Assembly (NCBI GenBank): GCA_020635815.1
Contig: JACJZB010000001.1
Span: forward strand, 310,001-374,000
DNA: 64,000 nt
Source of the DNA: Flavobacteriales bacterium
Lineage (GTDB): Bacteria > Bacteroidota > Bacteroidia > Flavobacteriales_E > Vicingaceae
Reading direction: 5' to 3'
In this document: piece by piece, positions 34,495-42,358 of the stretch
Numbering within the stretch: the stretch's first letter is position 1
Layout of the letters: each line of letters begins with the position of its first letter
Position numbers and translations under genes: made by a program
Notes under the pieces: generated by a model
What the model was told of the DNA's origin: nothing
The model's input: the letters and a program-made list of their open reading frames with translations, nothing else
Databases searched by the model: none

Positions 34495-35673
34495 TTAATC
34501 AATATTCTCAATAATCATTGCCGAAGCACCCCCACCACCATTACAAATTGCAGCACCACCGAGTTTACCTCCGTTTTGCTTTAATACGTTTATTAGTGTA
34601 ACAATTATTCTTGAACCAGAGTTTCCAAGTGGGTGTCCCAATGACACAGCACCACCATTCACATCTACTTTTGCAGGATCTAAACCTAATTCTCTAGTGT
34701 TAGCGATACCAACTACAGAGAAAGCTTGGTTTAACTCCCAATAATCAACGTCATTTGTAGATAAGTTTGCTTTTTTAAGTGCTTTTGGAATAGCTAGTGA
34801 AGGTGCAGTAGTAAACCATTCAGGAGCTTGAGCAGCATCAGCATAACTAACAATTTTTGCAATAGGTTTTAAACCTAATTCTTCCATTTTTTCTTTACTC
34901 ATTAAAATTAATGCAGAAGCACCGTCATTTAATGTTGAAGCATTTGCAGCAGTAACTGTTCCTTCTTTATCAAAAACAGGACGTAAAGCTGGGATTTTAT
35001 CCATCATTACATTTGAATATTCCTCATCTTTACTAAAGATAACAGGATCACCTTTACGTTGAGGTATCTCTACTGGTACAATTTCATTGTCAAATTTTCC
35101 TGCACTCCATGCTGCAGCACTTCTGTTGTATGATTCTATTGCAAAAGCATCTTGTTCTTCTCTTGTAATATTCTTCTCCGTTGCACATTTTTCAGCACAA
35201 ACTCCCATATGAACTCTATTGTAAACGTCGGTTAAACCATCTTTAACCATACCGTCTGTCATTTTTATATCACCCAATTTTACTGCTGTTCTAGCATTGT
35301 AATAATGAGGTACTAAGCTCATGTTTTCCATACCACCAACAACAACGCAATTGTTATCACCAGTCATAATTGATTGAGCACCTAACGAAATTGCTTTCAT
35401 ACCAGATGCACATACTTTATTTACTGTAGTACAAGGTACATTTTGACCAATACCTGCAAACATAGCAGCTTGACGAGCAGGTGCTTGACCAACATTAGCT
35501 TGTAAAACGTTACCCATAAAAACTTCTTCAACTTGGTCGGCTGATACATTAGCTTTTGTTAATGCTCCTTTAATAGCAGCAGCACCTAATTTTGGAGCTT
35601 CAACTGTTGAAAGGCTTCCCATAAAGCTACCTATAGGCGTTCTAACGGCCGATACAATATATACTTCTTTCAT
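34495..35673 (-). CDS. Acetyl-CoA C-acyltransferase (thiolase)
   Basis: This 392-residue thiolase makes acetoacetyl-CoA from two acetyl-CoA or, in reverse, cleaves 3-ketoacyl-CoA. The acyl-accepting Cys is in TVNKVCASGMKAI (about residue 88), the His is in NGGAVSLGHPLGNSGSRI, and the second active Cys is in AAICNGGGGASAM. Length and motif order suit the biosynthetic/AtoB type. It lies upstream of the NlpC/P60 gene. A TAACTTCG element about 40 bp upstream resembles the -7 consensus. Confidence 0.93.
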   Translation of the reverse strand: MKEVYIVSAVRTPIGSFMGSLSTVEAPKLGAAAIKGALTKANVSADQVEEVFMGNVLQANVGQAPARQAAMFAGIGQNVPCTTVNKVCASGMKAISLGAQSIMTGDNNCVVVGGMENMSLVPHYYNARTAVKLGDIKMTDGMVKDGLTDVYNRVHMGVCAEKCATEKNITREEQDAFAIESYNRSAAAWSAGKFDNEIVPVEIPQRKGDPVIFSKDEEYSNVMMDKIPALRPVFDKEGTVTAANASTLNDGASALILMSKEKMEELGLKPIAKIVSYADAAQAPEWFTTAPSLAIPKALKKANLSTNDVDYWELNQAFSVVGIANTRELGLDPAKVDVNGGAVSLGHPLGNSGSRIIVTLINVLKQNGGKLGGAAICNGGGGASAMIIENID

Positions 35674-35822
35674 AATAAATTAACTTGATTTTGTATTGAT
35701 TTTCATTGCCACGAAGTTAATTATTTAAGATTAAAAAAAGGTAATAAAGAACTGTTTTATTGGCTTTTGATATTTAGATAAAAATATTACAATTACTTTT
35801 ATGTTTTATTAAACAAAGTTTA

Positions 35823-37883
35823 GTGAGTAGAATTATTAATAATATAAGACACCGGCAAGAGAATATTTTTAAGATATTACTATTTGTAATATCTGCCTCT
35901 TTTATCATTTTTCTATTGCCAAAAGAAGGGAAATTTAAGTACGAATTTCAGAAAAACAAACCATGGGTTCATGAGGATTTATTCGCTCCTTATGATTTTG
36001 CAATTAATAAAACTATTGAAGAGGTTGAAGCAGAAAAAAAACAATTAAAAAGTAGCTATTCATTATATTTTAATAGAGATAATAAAGCTGAACACCAATC
36101 TATAAATAAATTTGAGCAATGGATTAATAAGAACTGGGTTGATACTATTGAGTTAAAAGGAAACAAAGAAGACTATCTGTCTAAAGGGAGAACATACTTA
36201 AAAGAAATATTTGAAATAGGAATTATTCAATTAACAGATGTTTTAGAAACAAAAAAAGACGATTATTCTGTTGTTATTTTATCTGGGAATAATATTGGGG
36301 AAGAGGTTGAATTAAAAGACTTGTTAACAATAAAACAAGCGTATAACCTTATAGAAACGGAACTTGAAAAACAAAAAGACATTAATGATAGTTTCTTATT
36401 GTTAGGACTTGAAAATTCTATAGTTCACAACATTATTTTTAATGAAGATTTAACAAAAAAAGATTTAGAAAATCAATTATCATCAATTTCATTAACAAGA
36501 GGAGGAATCTTGAAAAATGAAAAGATTATTGCAACAGGTGAAATTGTTAACGCTGATAAGTTTCAAATACTTCAGTCGTTAAAACAAGACTATGAGTTTA
36601 AATTGGGTACTACTAACCAGTTTGTGTGGGTATTGTTAGGTCAAATATTGTTAGTCTTCTTACTTTTTTATTCTACTTATATTTTTATTAAAAATGTTGC
36701 TCCAGATGTATTTAATGATAATATGAATGTTGGATTTTTCTTATTAATTATTGTTGCTTTTGTTGGTGTTACTCAATTGGTGTTGAAATTTGAGAATGTT
36801 AGTGTTTATACAATTCCATTTTGTATAATTCCATTACTTATTCGTACTTTTTTTGGCAATCGATTAGCATTGTTTATTTATATTATAAGTATATTTTTAA
36901 TAAGTTTTATTGTTCCCAATTCATTTGAATTTGTGTTTTTAGAATCGATAACAGGTATCATTACCTTGTTTACAGTTTTAAATGTGAATAAGCGTTCAGA
37001 ACTATTTTACACTTCTTTAATTGTATTTTTTACGTTTTCATTATTGTACTTTGGCTTGTCTCTTTTACAAGAGGGAAGTATCGCTAAAGTATCATTCGAT
37101 AAGTTAACTTGGTTTGCCGTAGGAGCTGGTTTTACATTATTAACTTATCCTTTAATTTATTTGTTTGAAAAAGTATTTGGATTTATTTCTGATGTAACCT
37201 TATTAGAACTTTCAGATACTAACAATGATTTATTACGAGAGTTAAATTTAAAGGCACCGGGTACATTCCAACATTCGCTTCAAGTGTCTAATTTAGCTGA
37301 AGAAGCAATACGTGAAATAGGAGGTAACCCACTTTTAGTTAGGGCAGGAGCGTTGTATCATGACATAGGTAAAATGATAGCTCCAGCATATTTTATTGAA
37401 AATCAATCAGGGGTTAACCCACACGATGAATTAGGTTATGAAGAGTCAGCGACAATTATTATTAATCATGTTATAAATGGAATAGAATTAGCTAAAAAGC
37501 ACAATTTACCAGAACAGATTATTGATTTTATTAGAACTCATCATGGAACAACTAAAACACAGTATTTCTTAAAAATGTATTTGGCTGATAATCCAGATGA
37601 AGATATAGATGAGGAATTGTTTCAATATCCCGGTCCAATACCTTATTCAAAAGAGACTGCAGCATTAATGATGGCGGATTCGGTAGAAGCTGCTTCTAGA
37701 AGTTTAAAGGTTTATAATAACGAATCGATTACAAAATTGGTTAATGGTATTATAGATTATCAAGTGCAAGAAAATCAATTTATTAACACTAACATTACGT
37801 TTAGAGACATTTCTTTAATTAAGAAAATGTTTGTGAAGAAATTAATGAATATCTATCATGTTAGGATAGAATATCCTAAATAA
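35823..37883 (+). CDS. 7TM-HD phosphodiesterase, PgpH-like (c-di-AMP hydrolase family)
   Basis: This 686-residue membrane protein starts at GTG. It has a first helix (about 17-33) and a long extracytoplasmic 7TMR-HDED region (about 45-265). A seven-helix bundle follows (about 268-460), then a cytoplasmic HD domain with GTFQHSLQVSNLAEEA, LYHDIGKM (metal HD) and THHGTTKT. Metal-binding His and Asp positions are intact. The family degrades cyclic di-AMP. The cognate diadenylate cyclase is not in this window. It lies immediately upstream of the broken RAYT unit. Confidence 0.9.
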   Translation: MSRIINNIRHRQENIFKILLFVISASFIIFLLPKEGKFKYEFQKNKPWVHEDLFAPYDFAINKTIEEVEAEKKQLKSSYSLYFNRDNKAEHQSINKFEQWINKNWVDTIELKGNKEDYLSKGRTYLKEIFEIGIIQLTDVLETKKDDYSVVILSGNNIGEEVELKDLLTIKQAYNLIETELEKQKDINDSFLLLGLENSIVHNIIFNEDLTKKDLENQLSSISLTRGGILKNEKIIATGEIVNADKFQILQSLKQDYEFKLGTTNQFVWVLLGQILLVFLLFYSTYIFIKNVAPDVFNDNMNVGFFLLIIVAFVGVTQLVLKFENVSVYTIPFCIIPLLIRTFFGNRLALFIYIISIFLISFIVPNSFEFVFLESITGIITLFTVLNVNKRSELFYTSLIVFFTFSLLYFGLSLLQEGSIAKVSFDKLTWFAVGAGFTLLTYPLIYLFEKVFGFISDVTLLELSDTNNDLLRELNLKAPGTFQHSLQVSNLAEEAIREIGGNPLLVRAGALYHDIGKMIAPAYFIENQSGVNPHDELGYEESATIIINHVINGIELAKKHNLPEQIIDFIRTHHGTTKTQYFLKMYLADNPDEDIDEELFQYPGPIPYSKETAALMMADSVEAASRSLKVYNNESITKLVNGIIDYQVQENQFINTNITFRDISLIKKMFVKKLMNIYHVRIEYPK

Positions 37884-37903
37884 AAATTATCCCCCTTGCT
37901 GGT

Positions 37904-37928
37904 GCGAGTTTAACGAAGTGTAACTCGT
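37904..37928. repeat. REP-like palindrome, left arm of RAYT unit 1
   Basis: A hairpin with arms CGAGTT and AACTCG. The reverse complement of the copy at 38512-38536 matches at 23 of 25 bases. CCCCC lies 9 bp outside it. Confidence 0.8.
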
Positions 37929-37933
37929 TCCTT

Positions 37934-38479
37934 TTATAATTCAGTTAAACTTAGTTCTCCTATTTCACCTACAAAAGTCTTAGCACTACTATATTTCCAA
38001 TCTTCAGCATTAACTACAAAGCCTGATACAACAGGGTTGTTGTGTATATAGTTTACTTTTTGCTCAATTACTTCATTACTCCACAACTCTATCGGTTTGT
38101 TATGCTGCTGCCAAAATTGTCGATTCTTCACATTGCTATTTTTATTACCTGCTCGTTCCATCATCCACAACATCCATTCTTTTCTGCTTTTCTGTATGTT
38201 TTCTGTTATCGCTTTTTGTATTTCTTTTGATGTGTGTCTTTTAAAATCCCGAATTAAATCTGATGGATTATTCTCTTTTGCCTTAAATACCAAATGTATG
38301 TGACTTGGCATAATGCATCACGCAGCTATTTCCATACCCTTTTCTTTTTGACAATAGATTAAACTTTCAATAATTTTTTCGCAATACAATTCTCGCACAA
38401 ATACATCTATCCAATATACTACCGCAAAACTTACAAAATACAAACCTTCTTTATTATGAAATTTATAATTTCTGCTCAA
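37934..38479 (-). pseudogene. REP-associated tyrosine transposase, inactivated
   Basis: Reading the minus strand from 38479 gives a RAYT N-terminus (SRNYKFHNKEGLYFVSF, then WIDVFVRELYCEKIIESL). It runs in frame to a TGA at 38318-38320 and continues CIMPSHIHLVFK. At the stop, intact relatives usually carry an aromatic residue, so this is probably TGG or TAT mutated to TGA. The HUH pair (HIH) and the catalytic tyrosine in KVNYIHNNPVVSGFV are still present downstream. The likely ancestral ATG is now TTG. A 125-codon frame restarting at 38311 would lack the first strands of the fold, so I call it inactive unless the TGA is suppressed. Confidence 0.82.
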
Positions 38480-38511
38480 CCAACAAAATTAAATTTTTTG
38501 ATTAAATTACC

Positions 38512-38536
38512 ACGAGTTACGCTTCGCTAAACTCGC
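38512..38536. repeat. REP-like palindrome, right arm of RAYT unit 1
   Basis: Inverted partner of 37904-37928 (23 of 25 bases). It is followed immediately by reading frame homologous to a T9SS-type C-terminal tail. Confidence 0.8.
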
Positions 38537-38692
38537 GGAAGCTGGGGGCGTGTAATAAAAGAAATGATAATTGAAGAGCGAGGAGAAAGTAAATTAACTG
38601 TTTATGGTGAAAACCTAAAAACAGGAGTTTACACCTATAGCTTAATTGTTGATAGTAAATTAATTGCTACTAAAAAAATGGTAAAGCAGTAA
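38531..38692 (+). pseudogene. 3' remnant of a surface protein gene (C-terminal T9SS-like tail)
   Basis: The frame is open from 38531, directly at the REP arm, to a TAA at 38692. It encodes VIKEMIIEERGESKLTVYG and then GVYTYSLIVDSKLIATKKMVKQ. The pattern of a Gly-Glu-Ser-x-Leu strand, L-x-x-G-x-Y-x-Y-S-L and a final TKKM matches the C-terminal sorting/anchoring tails of Bacteroidota tail-fibre-like surface proteins. The 5' part of the gene is missing on both sides of the RAYT unit. An ATG at 38564 could start a 42-residue peptide, but no promoter is evident. Followed by a terminator. Confidence 0.7.
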
Positions 38693-38711
38693 AAAGTAAA
38701 AACAAATAACA

Positions 38712-38747
38712 AAAAAATCCCAACAAGTAAAAGTTGGGATTTTTTTA
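38712..38747. terminator. Bidirectional intrinsic terminator
   Basis: AAATCCCAAC and GTTGGGATTT form a 10-bp stem flanked by A and T tracts, between the gene remnant and the convergent lipoprotein gene. Confidence 0.88.
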
Positions 38748-38748
38748 T

Positions 38749-39096
38749 TTAAGAACCACCACCACTTGGTCTTCCTTTGGTGGTTTTTACTTTTACTCTA
38801 CGTTTCTTGTTGTGTTTGTCTCTCGCTTTTTGAGAAGCACGTTTCTTTTTTTCTAGTTCTTTTTCTGCTTTTTTTGCCGCTTTTTTAGGATTGTCATCGT
38901 ACTTACTCAACTTATCAATGTCTTTCGCAATTTGAATACTCATGGGGGTTTTTCTATTTAGCCCAGCATCATAAATTCCTTTTTTCTTTGTTTTATGAGC
39001 TCTACCATTAAACATAGAACTTTGATCAATCTTAGGATTACAAGAAAAAATAAAAAGAAATGAAAGGAAAATCCCGAATAATTTGAAAGCGTTCAT
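38749..39096 (-). CDS. Small Lys-rich lipoprotein
   Basis: This 115-residue protein has a lipoprotein signal with lipobox FIFSC (Cys near residue 19). The mature part is short and very basic: KKAAKKAEKELEKKKRASQ and then KKRRVKVKTTKG, ending RPSGGGS. No family is recognised. Such basic tails could bind nucleic acids or anionic polysaccharide, but that is speculation. A TACCTTCG -7-like element lies about 20 bp upstream on the minus strand. Confidence 0.68.
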   Translation of the reverse strand: MNAFKLFGIFLSFLFIFSCNPKIDQSSMFNGRAHKTKKKGIYDAGLNRKTPMSIQIAKDIDKLSKYDDNPKKAAKKAEKELEKKKRASQKARDKHNKKRRVKVKTTKGRPSGGGS

Positions 39097-39131
39097 GAGT
39101 ATTGTTTTAAGTGAAACGAAGGTAAAATTAT

Positions 39132-39779
39132 TTATTCATATTCACTTAATAACGTATAAATATCTGTAATTAGTCTATTGATGTCTTTTTCTGAAGTTCC
39201 ATCATAAAAACCTCTCAATCTTTTTTCTTTATCTATAAGGATAAAATTTTCAGTATGAATAAAGTCATCAACACCTCCATCGCCCTCTGTAATTGCAGCA
39301 AAGTAAGTTTTACGCGCTAGGTTGTATATTTCTTTTTTGTCTCCAGTAACAAACTTCCATTTGTTATTATCTACGTGTAATTCTTTTGCATATTCATTTA
39401 AAACCGGTACAGAATCTTTTTCAGGCATTACAGTGTGTGATAAAAAAAGAATATCGGGATTATCAATAAATTCATCATAAACACGATTCATTTGAGTAGC
39501 CATTTTAGGGCATATAGTAGGGCAAGTCACAAAAAAGAAATCGGTAATGTATATTTTATTCTTAAAATCTGCTTCTGTTACTTCATTTCCTTCTTGGTCA
39601 ATCAAATTAAAACTTCCTACACGATGAAGTTGAGTAACTCCTTGAACAGATTCATCAACAAGCTTAGGATTAAGGTCTGATGGATTGTAAATAGGTAAAG
39701 TCTTGTTATCTGTTATCATAACATAAGCAATACCAATACCTATAATGGTAATAATTAATGCGGGTATTAATCGTTTCAT
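39132..39779 (-). CDS. SCO1/SenC family copper-binding thioredoxin-like protein
   Basis: This 215-residue membrane-anchored protein (anchor about residues 4-23) has a thioredoxin fold. The copper motif is in TDFFFVTCPTICPKMATQM (CxxxC), and the distal His ligand is in DDFIHTENFILIDKE. SCO proteins deliver copper to the CuA site of cytochrome oxidase and act as thiol reductants. The gene overlaps the upstream thioredoxin-like gene by 4 bp, so both probably act together in envelope redox or oxidase assembly. Confidence 0.92.
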   Translation of the reverse strand: MKRLIPALIITIIGIGIAYVMITDNKTLPIYNPSDLNPKLVDESVQGVTQLHRVGSFNLIDQEGNEVTEADFKNKIYITDFFFVTCPTICPKMATQMNRVYDEFIDNPDILFLSHTVMPEKDSVPVLNEYAKELHVDNNKWKFVTGDKKEIYNLARKTYFAAITEGDGGVDDFIHTENFILIDKEKRLRGFYDGTSEKDINRLITDIYTLLSEYE

Positions 39780-41236
39780 TCTTTCCCTTTAATGTTGTAT
39801 TGATTTTCTAGCACTTGTTTCAGTAAATCAGTGTCTAACTTTTTACCAATTATTTTTTTGTCTTTGTCTAATAAATAAACTTGAGGCGTACTAAAGATAT
39901 CGTAGGTAGCACTATAATTTAAACTTGCAACATCAGTTTTTCCGCTTAACACATATTCGTTAACTTTTTGTTGATCTTTATAAACTTCTTGAGGAATAGC
40001 CACATTTATAAAATCCATTTTATGCTCTCGAATAAATTTTTTCCAAGCTTCATTGTGGTCAGAACTAACAGCATAAACTAATACTTTTTGGTCTCTAATG
40101 GTTTCATAGTATTCAGCTAGTTTAGGAAGTTCCTTTTTACAATGTCCACATTCTGGATCCCAAAACACAAGAATAGTAAAGTCTGCTTCAAGTTTATGTA
40201 AGTTAACCCAATTAACAGATGCCGTGTCTAACAATTTTAAATTTGGAGTAACTTTTCCAATTAAAAGTGGAGCTAAAGCTGTTGCTCTTTCTTGTATTTT
40301 CTCTATTTGAGTAGAATCTACCCAATAAGCTAACTCATGGGTATAGTAGTTTTGAGCCATGTGTACAAAAACAGCATCCATTCCCATAATTTTAGATTTT
40401 TCAAAAGTGTTGGTAGTGTAGAATACAGTGTATTTAAAAAGTTCACTGCTTTTATCCATTTGGTTAATAATCCAATCTACTTCTTTATTAATAGAATCAG
40501 GTCGTTGAAAAACAATTTTATTCAAATATTTTTCTAATTTATTGTGGTAGAGGTAAGTTCTAACTAATCGATCATCCTTAAAATCAAAATAATCCCAATA
40601 ATGGTCTTTTAAATAGTTGTATTGTAAAAAACGAACTATCGAATCATTTTTTTCGCTTTCAAAGCTAGGTATTTCAGGCTCTCTCATTGTATTAAGGGTA
40701 ACGGTAAAAAAAGTATTAGGATTTTTCTCCATCATATCCAATCTAAAAGTTTTAATATCTTCTCCAATAGCCCTCATATCTTCTCGTAATTTCTTTTTCC
40801 CTTCTTCATCAGCATTTTCCATCTTTGCTTGCAATAATTGTATTGCACGTTGTTTTTCAGTTATGTAAAATAAATGCTTAAAGAATAATTTATTTTCTTC
40901 CGATTTTTTTACGACTAAATTTTTGACATAATTAACTGTATCTGTTTCAAACTCAATAACGGGTTCGTTAACAATAAATTCGAAAAGTTGAGTGTTATTA
41001 AAAATTAAGGTGTAAATCCCGCCAGGTAGCGGTTCTTTACCTTCAAAAACACAGATTCCGTTTCTATCTACTCTTGCCGTATCTTTGTAATATTGTTTAT
41101 TTCCATAGAAATTACCAAGGTAGATGGCAGTGTCTTTTAATCCGTTAATTTTTATTTTAATTTTGTATCCTTCGTTTCCTGCAAAAGTTGTAGAACAAAA
41201 ACTGAAAATGAATAGTATAGCTAATAGTTTCTTCAT
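39776..41236 (-). CDS. Exported thioredoxin-like protein (DUF4369 + TlpA-type domain)
   Basis: This 486-residue protein has a signal peptide (MKKLLAILFIFSFCSTTFAG). The N-terminal beta-rich region (about 25-130, YKIKIKINGLKDTAIYLGNFYG) fits DUF4369. A helical middle (about 130-340) may correspond to DUF5106. The C-terminal thioredoxin fold (about 345-486) has the active-site motif DPECGHCKKELPKL. It probably reduces periplasmic disulfides. It is co-transcribed with the SCO gene, with which it overlaps by 4 bp. Confidence 0.88.
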   Translation of the reverse strand: MKKLLAILFIFSFCSTTFAGNEGYKIKIKINGLKDTAIYLGNFYGNKQYYKDTARVDRNGICVFEGKEPLPGGIYTLIFNNTQLFEFIVNEPVIEFETDTVNYVKNLVVKKSEENKLFFKHLFYITEKQRAIQLLQAKMENADEEGKKKLREDMRAIGEDIKTFRLDMMEKNPNTFFTVTLNTMREPEIPSFESEKNDSIVRFLQYNYLKDHYWDYFDFKDDRLVRTYLYHNKLEKYLNKIVFQRPDSINKEVDWIINQMDKSSELFKYTVFYTTNTFEKSKIMGMDAVFVHMAQNYYTHELAYWVDSTQIEKIQERATALAPLLIGKVTPNLKLLDTASVNWVNLHKLEADFTILVFWDPECGHCKKELPKLAEYYETIRDQKVLVYAVSSDHNEAWKKFIREHKMDFINVAIPQEVYKDQQKVNEYVLSGKTDVASLNYSATYDIFSTPQVYLLDKDKKIIGKKLDTDLLKQVLENQYNIKGKE

Positions 41237-41320
41237 AATTTTAGAAAATTAATTGATACTCAAATTTAATATTATATTCTATGTTTACTGACATCGAATT
41301 GATTTTAACATTCTTTTAAC

Positions 41321-42118
41321 GTGCCAGATTTTTTAATTTATATAGCAATTATTTTGCCAGCCGTATTAATTGGTTTAGGTATTGCAATATATGTTTTTCA
41401 AGAACGGTTAATTTTTCATCCCGAAAAACTCTCAGAAAAGTGTCAATTTAAATTTGAAATTCCTTTTACTGAAATAACCTACACAACGGATGATGGAGAA
41501 CAATTAAACGCTCTTTTTTTTAAAACTGAAAGTTCGAAAGGTGTAATTTATTATCACCATGGAAATGCAGGTAATTTAGAATTGTGGGGAGCGAAAGCAA
41601 TTGATTTTACCAGCAGAGGATATGATGTGTTGATGTATGATTATAGAGGGTTTGGTAAAAGTACAGGAAAAGTAAAAAATGAGAAGATGTTGTATAACGA
41701 TGCAGTAATGATTTATAAGAAATTACTACACGATTATGCTGAAAAAAACATTATTATTTTTGGAATTTCTTTAGGTACAGGTATTGCTACCAAATTGGCT
41801 CATGAAAACAATCCTAAAATGTTAATTTTAGAAACGCCTTATTTTAATTTTTATGATGTTTCAAAATTTCATTACCCTTATTTGCCAAACTCTATTTTAT
41901 TGCATTACCAGTTTAAAAATGATAAATTGTTACCAGATTTAAAACAACCTGTTTATTTGTTTCATGGCACAGAAGATAAAACAGTTCCTTATAACTCTAG
42001 TGTGAGATTAGAAAAGTTGTCTGATAACATAAAGCTTTTTACCATAGAGAATGGTTCACATAGTGATTTAAACACCTTTCATTATTACCACGAAAAAATG
42101 GATGAGATTTTGTTTTAA
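41321..42118 (+). CDS. Alpha/beta hydrolase (ABHD13/Bem46-like)
   Basis: This 265-residue membrane-anchored hydrolase starts at GTG. It has an N-terminal helix (about 4-26), oxyanion motif HHGNAGNLELW, nucleophile elbow GISLGTG (Ser near residue 151), Asp in FHGTEDKTVPY, and His in ENGSHSDLN. The block YRGFGKSTGKVKNE is typical of Bem46/ABHD-type serine hydrolases. The substrate is unknown. The last 136 bp are duplicated at 45119-45255 with about 88% identity by eye. Just after its stop codon the sequence still resembles the 3' end of prfC for about 9 bp, then a REP palindrome follows. Confidence 0.88.
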   Translation: MPDFLIYIAIILPAVLIGLGIAIYVFQERLIFHPEKLSEKCQFKFEIPFTEITYTTDDGEQLNALFFKTESSKGVIYYHHGNAGNLELWGAKAIDFTSRGYDVLMYDYRGFGKSTGKVKNEKMLYNDAVMIYKKLLHDYAEKNIIIFGISLGTGIATKLAHENNPKMLILETPYFNFYDVSKFHYPYLPNSILLHYQFKNDKLLPDLKQPVYLFHGTEDKTVPYNSSVRLEKLSDNIKLFTIENGSHSDLNTFHYYHEKMDEILF

Positions 42119-42135
42119 GCAGTTTCTGAAATCAT

Positions 42136-42156
42136 TCACTCGGCATAGCCGAGCGA
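42136..42156. repeat. REP palindrome, solo copy
   Basis: Stem CTCGGC/GCCGAG with an ATA loop. It matches the REP arms flanking RAYT unit 2 at 20 of 21 bases and lies 18 bp after the hydrolase stop codon. Confidence 0.78.
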
Positions 42157-42199
42157 TTGTTAAGAGCATAACCTAAAATACGTTTTCCAATTTAAAAAT

Positions 42200-42225
42200 T
42201 GCCGGATTTATTCCGGCATCTTTCA
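42200..42225. repeat. Palindromic repeat with TCTTTC tail
   Basis: TGCCGGA and TCCGGCA form a 7-bp stem with a 5-nt loop, followed by TCTTTCA. Same design as the copies at 10688 and 43025. The rest of the 240-bp gap (42119-42358) holds two copies of GAATGACGG near 42320-42345 and no gene. Confidence 0.6.
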
Positions 42226-42358
42226 ATTAGATTGTTAATATTTTAATTTCAAATCGGTATTAAAAGATTCATCACTTTGTTTTGCTGCGAAATTAAAATT
42301 TCTGCAAAACTACGTTCTGAATGACGGTGGAAGGCTGAATGACGGTTATAAAAGAATT

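Larger units (their letters stand above)
37904..38536. mobile_element. RAYT/REP unit 1 (degenerate)
   Basis: A REP-associated tyrosine transposase pseudogene (37934-38479) is bounded by 25-bp inverted repeats at 37904-37928 and 38512-38536 that differ at 2 of 25 positions. Outside each arm is a further C5/G5 match. The element lies between pgpH and a truncated T9SS-type gene tail. Such units are thought to be domesticated or single-site relatives of IS200/IS605 transposases. Confidence 0.8.

Noticed and set aside
37934..38311. Active 125-residue transposase beginning at 38311
   Set aside because: The frame lacks the first strands of the HUH fold, and the missing part is present upstream behind an in-frame TGA, so it is better read as a pseudogene.
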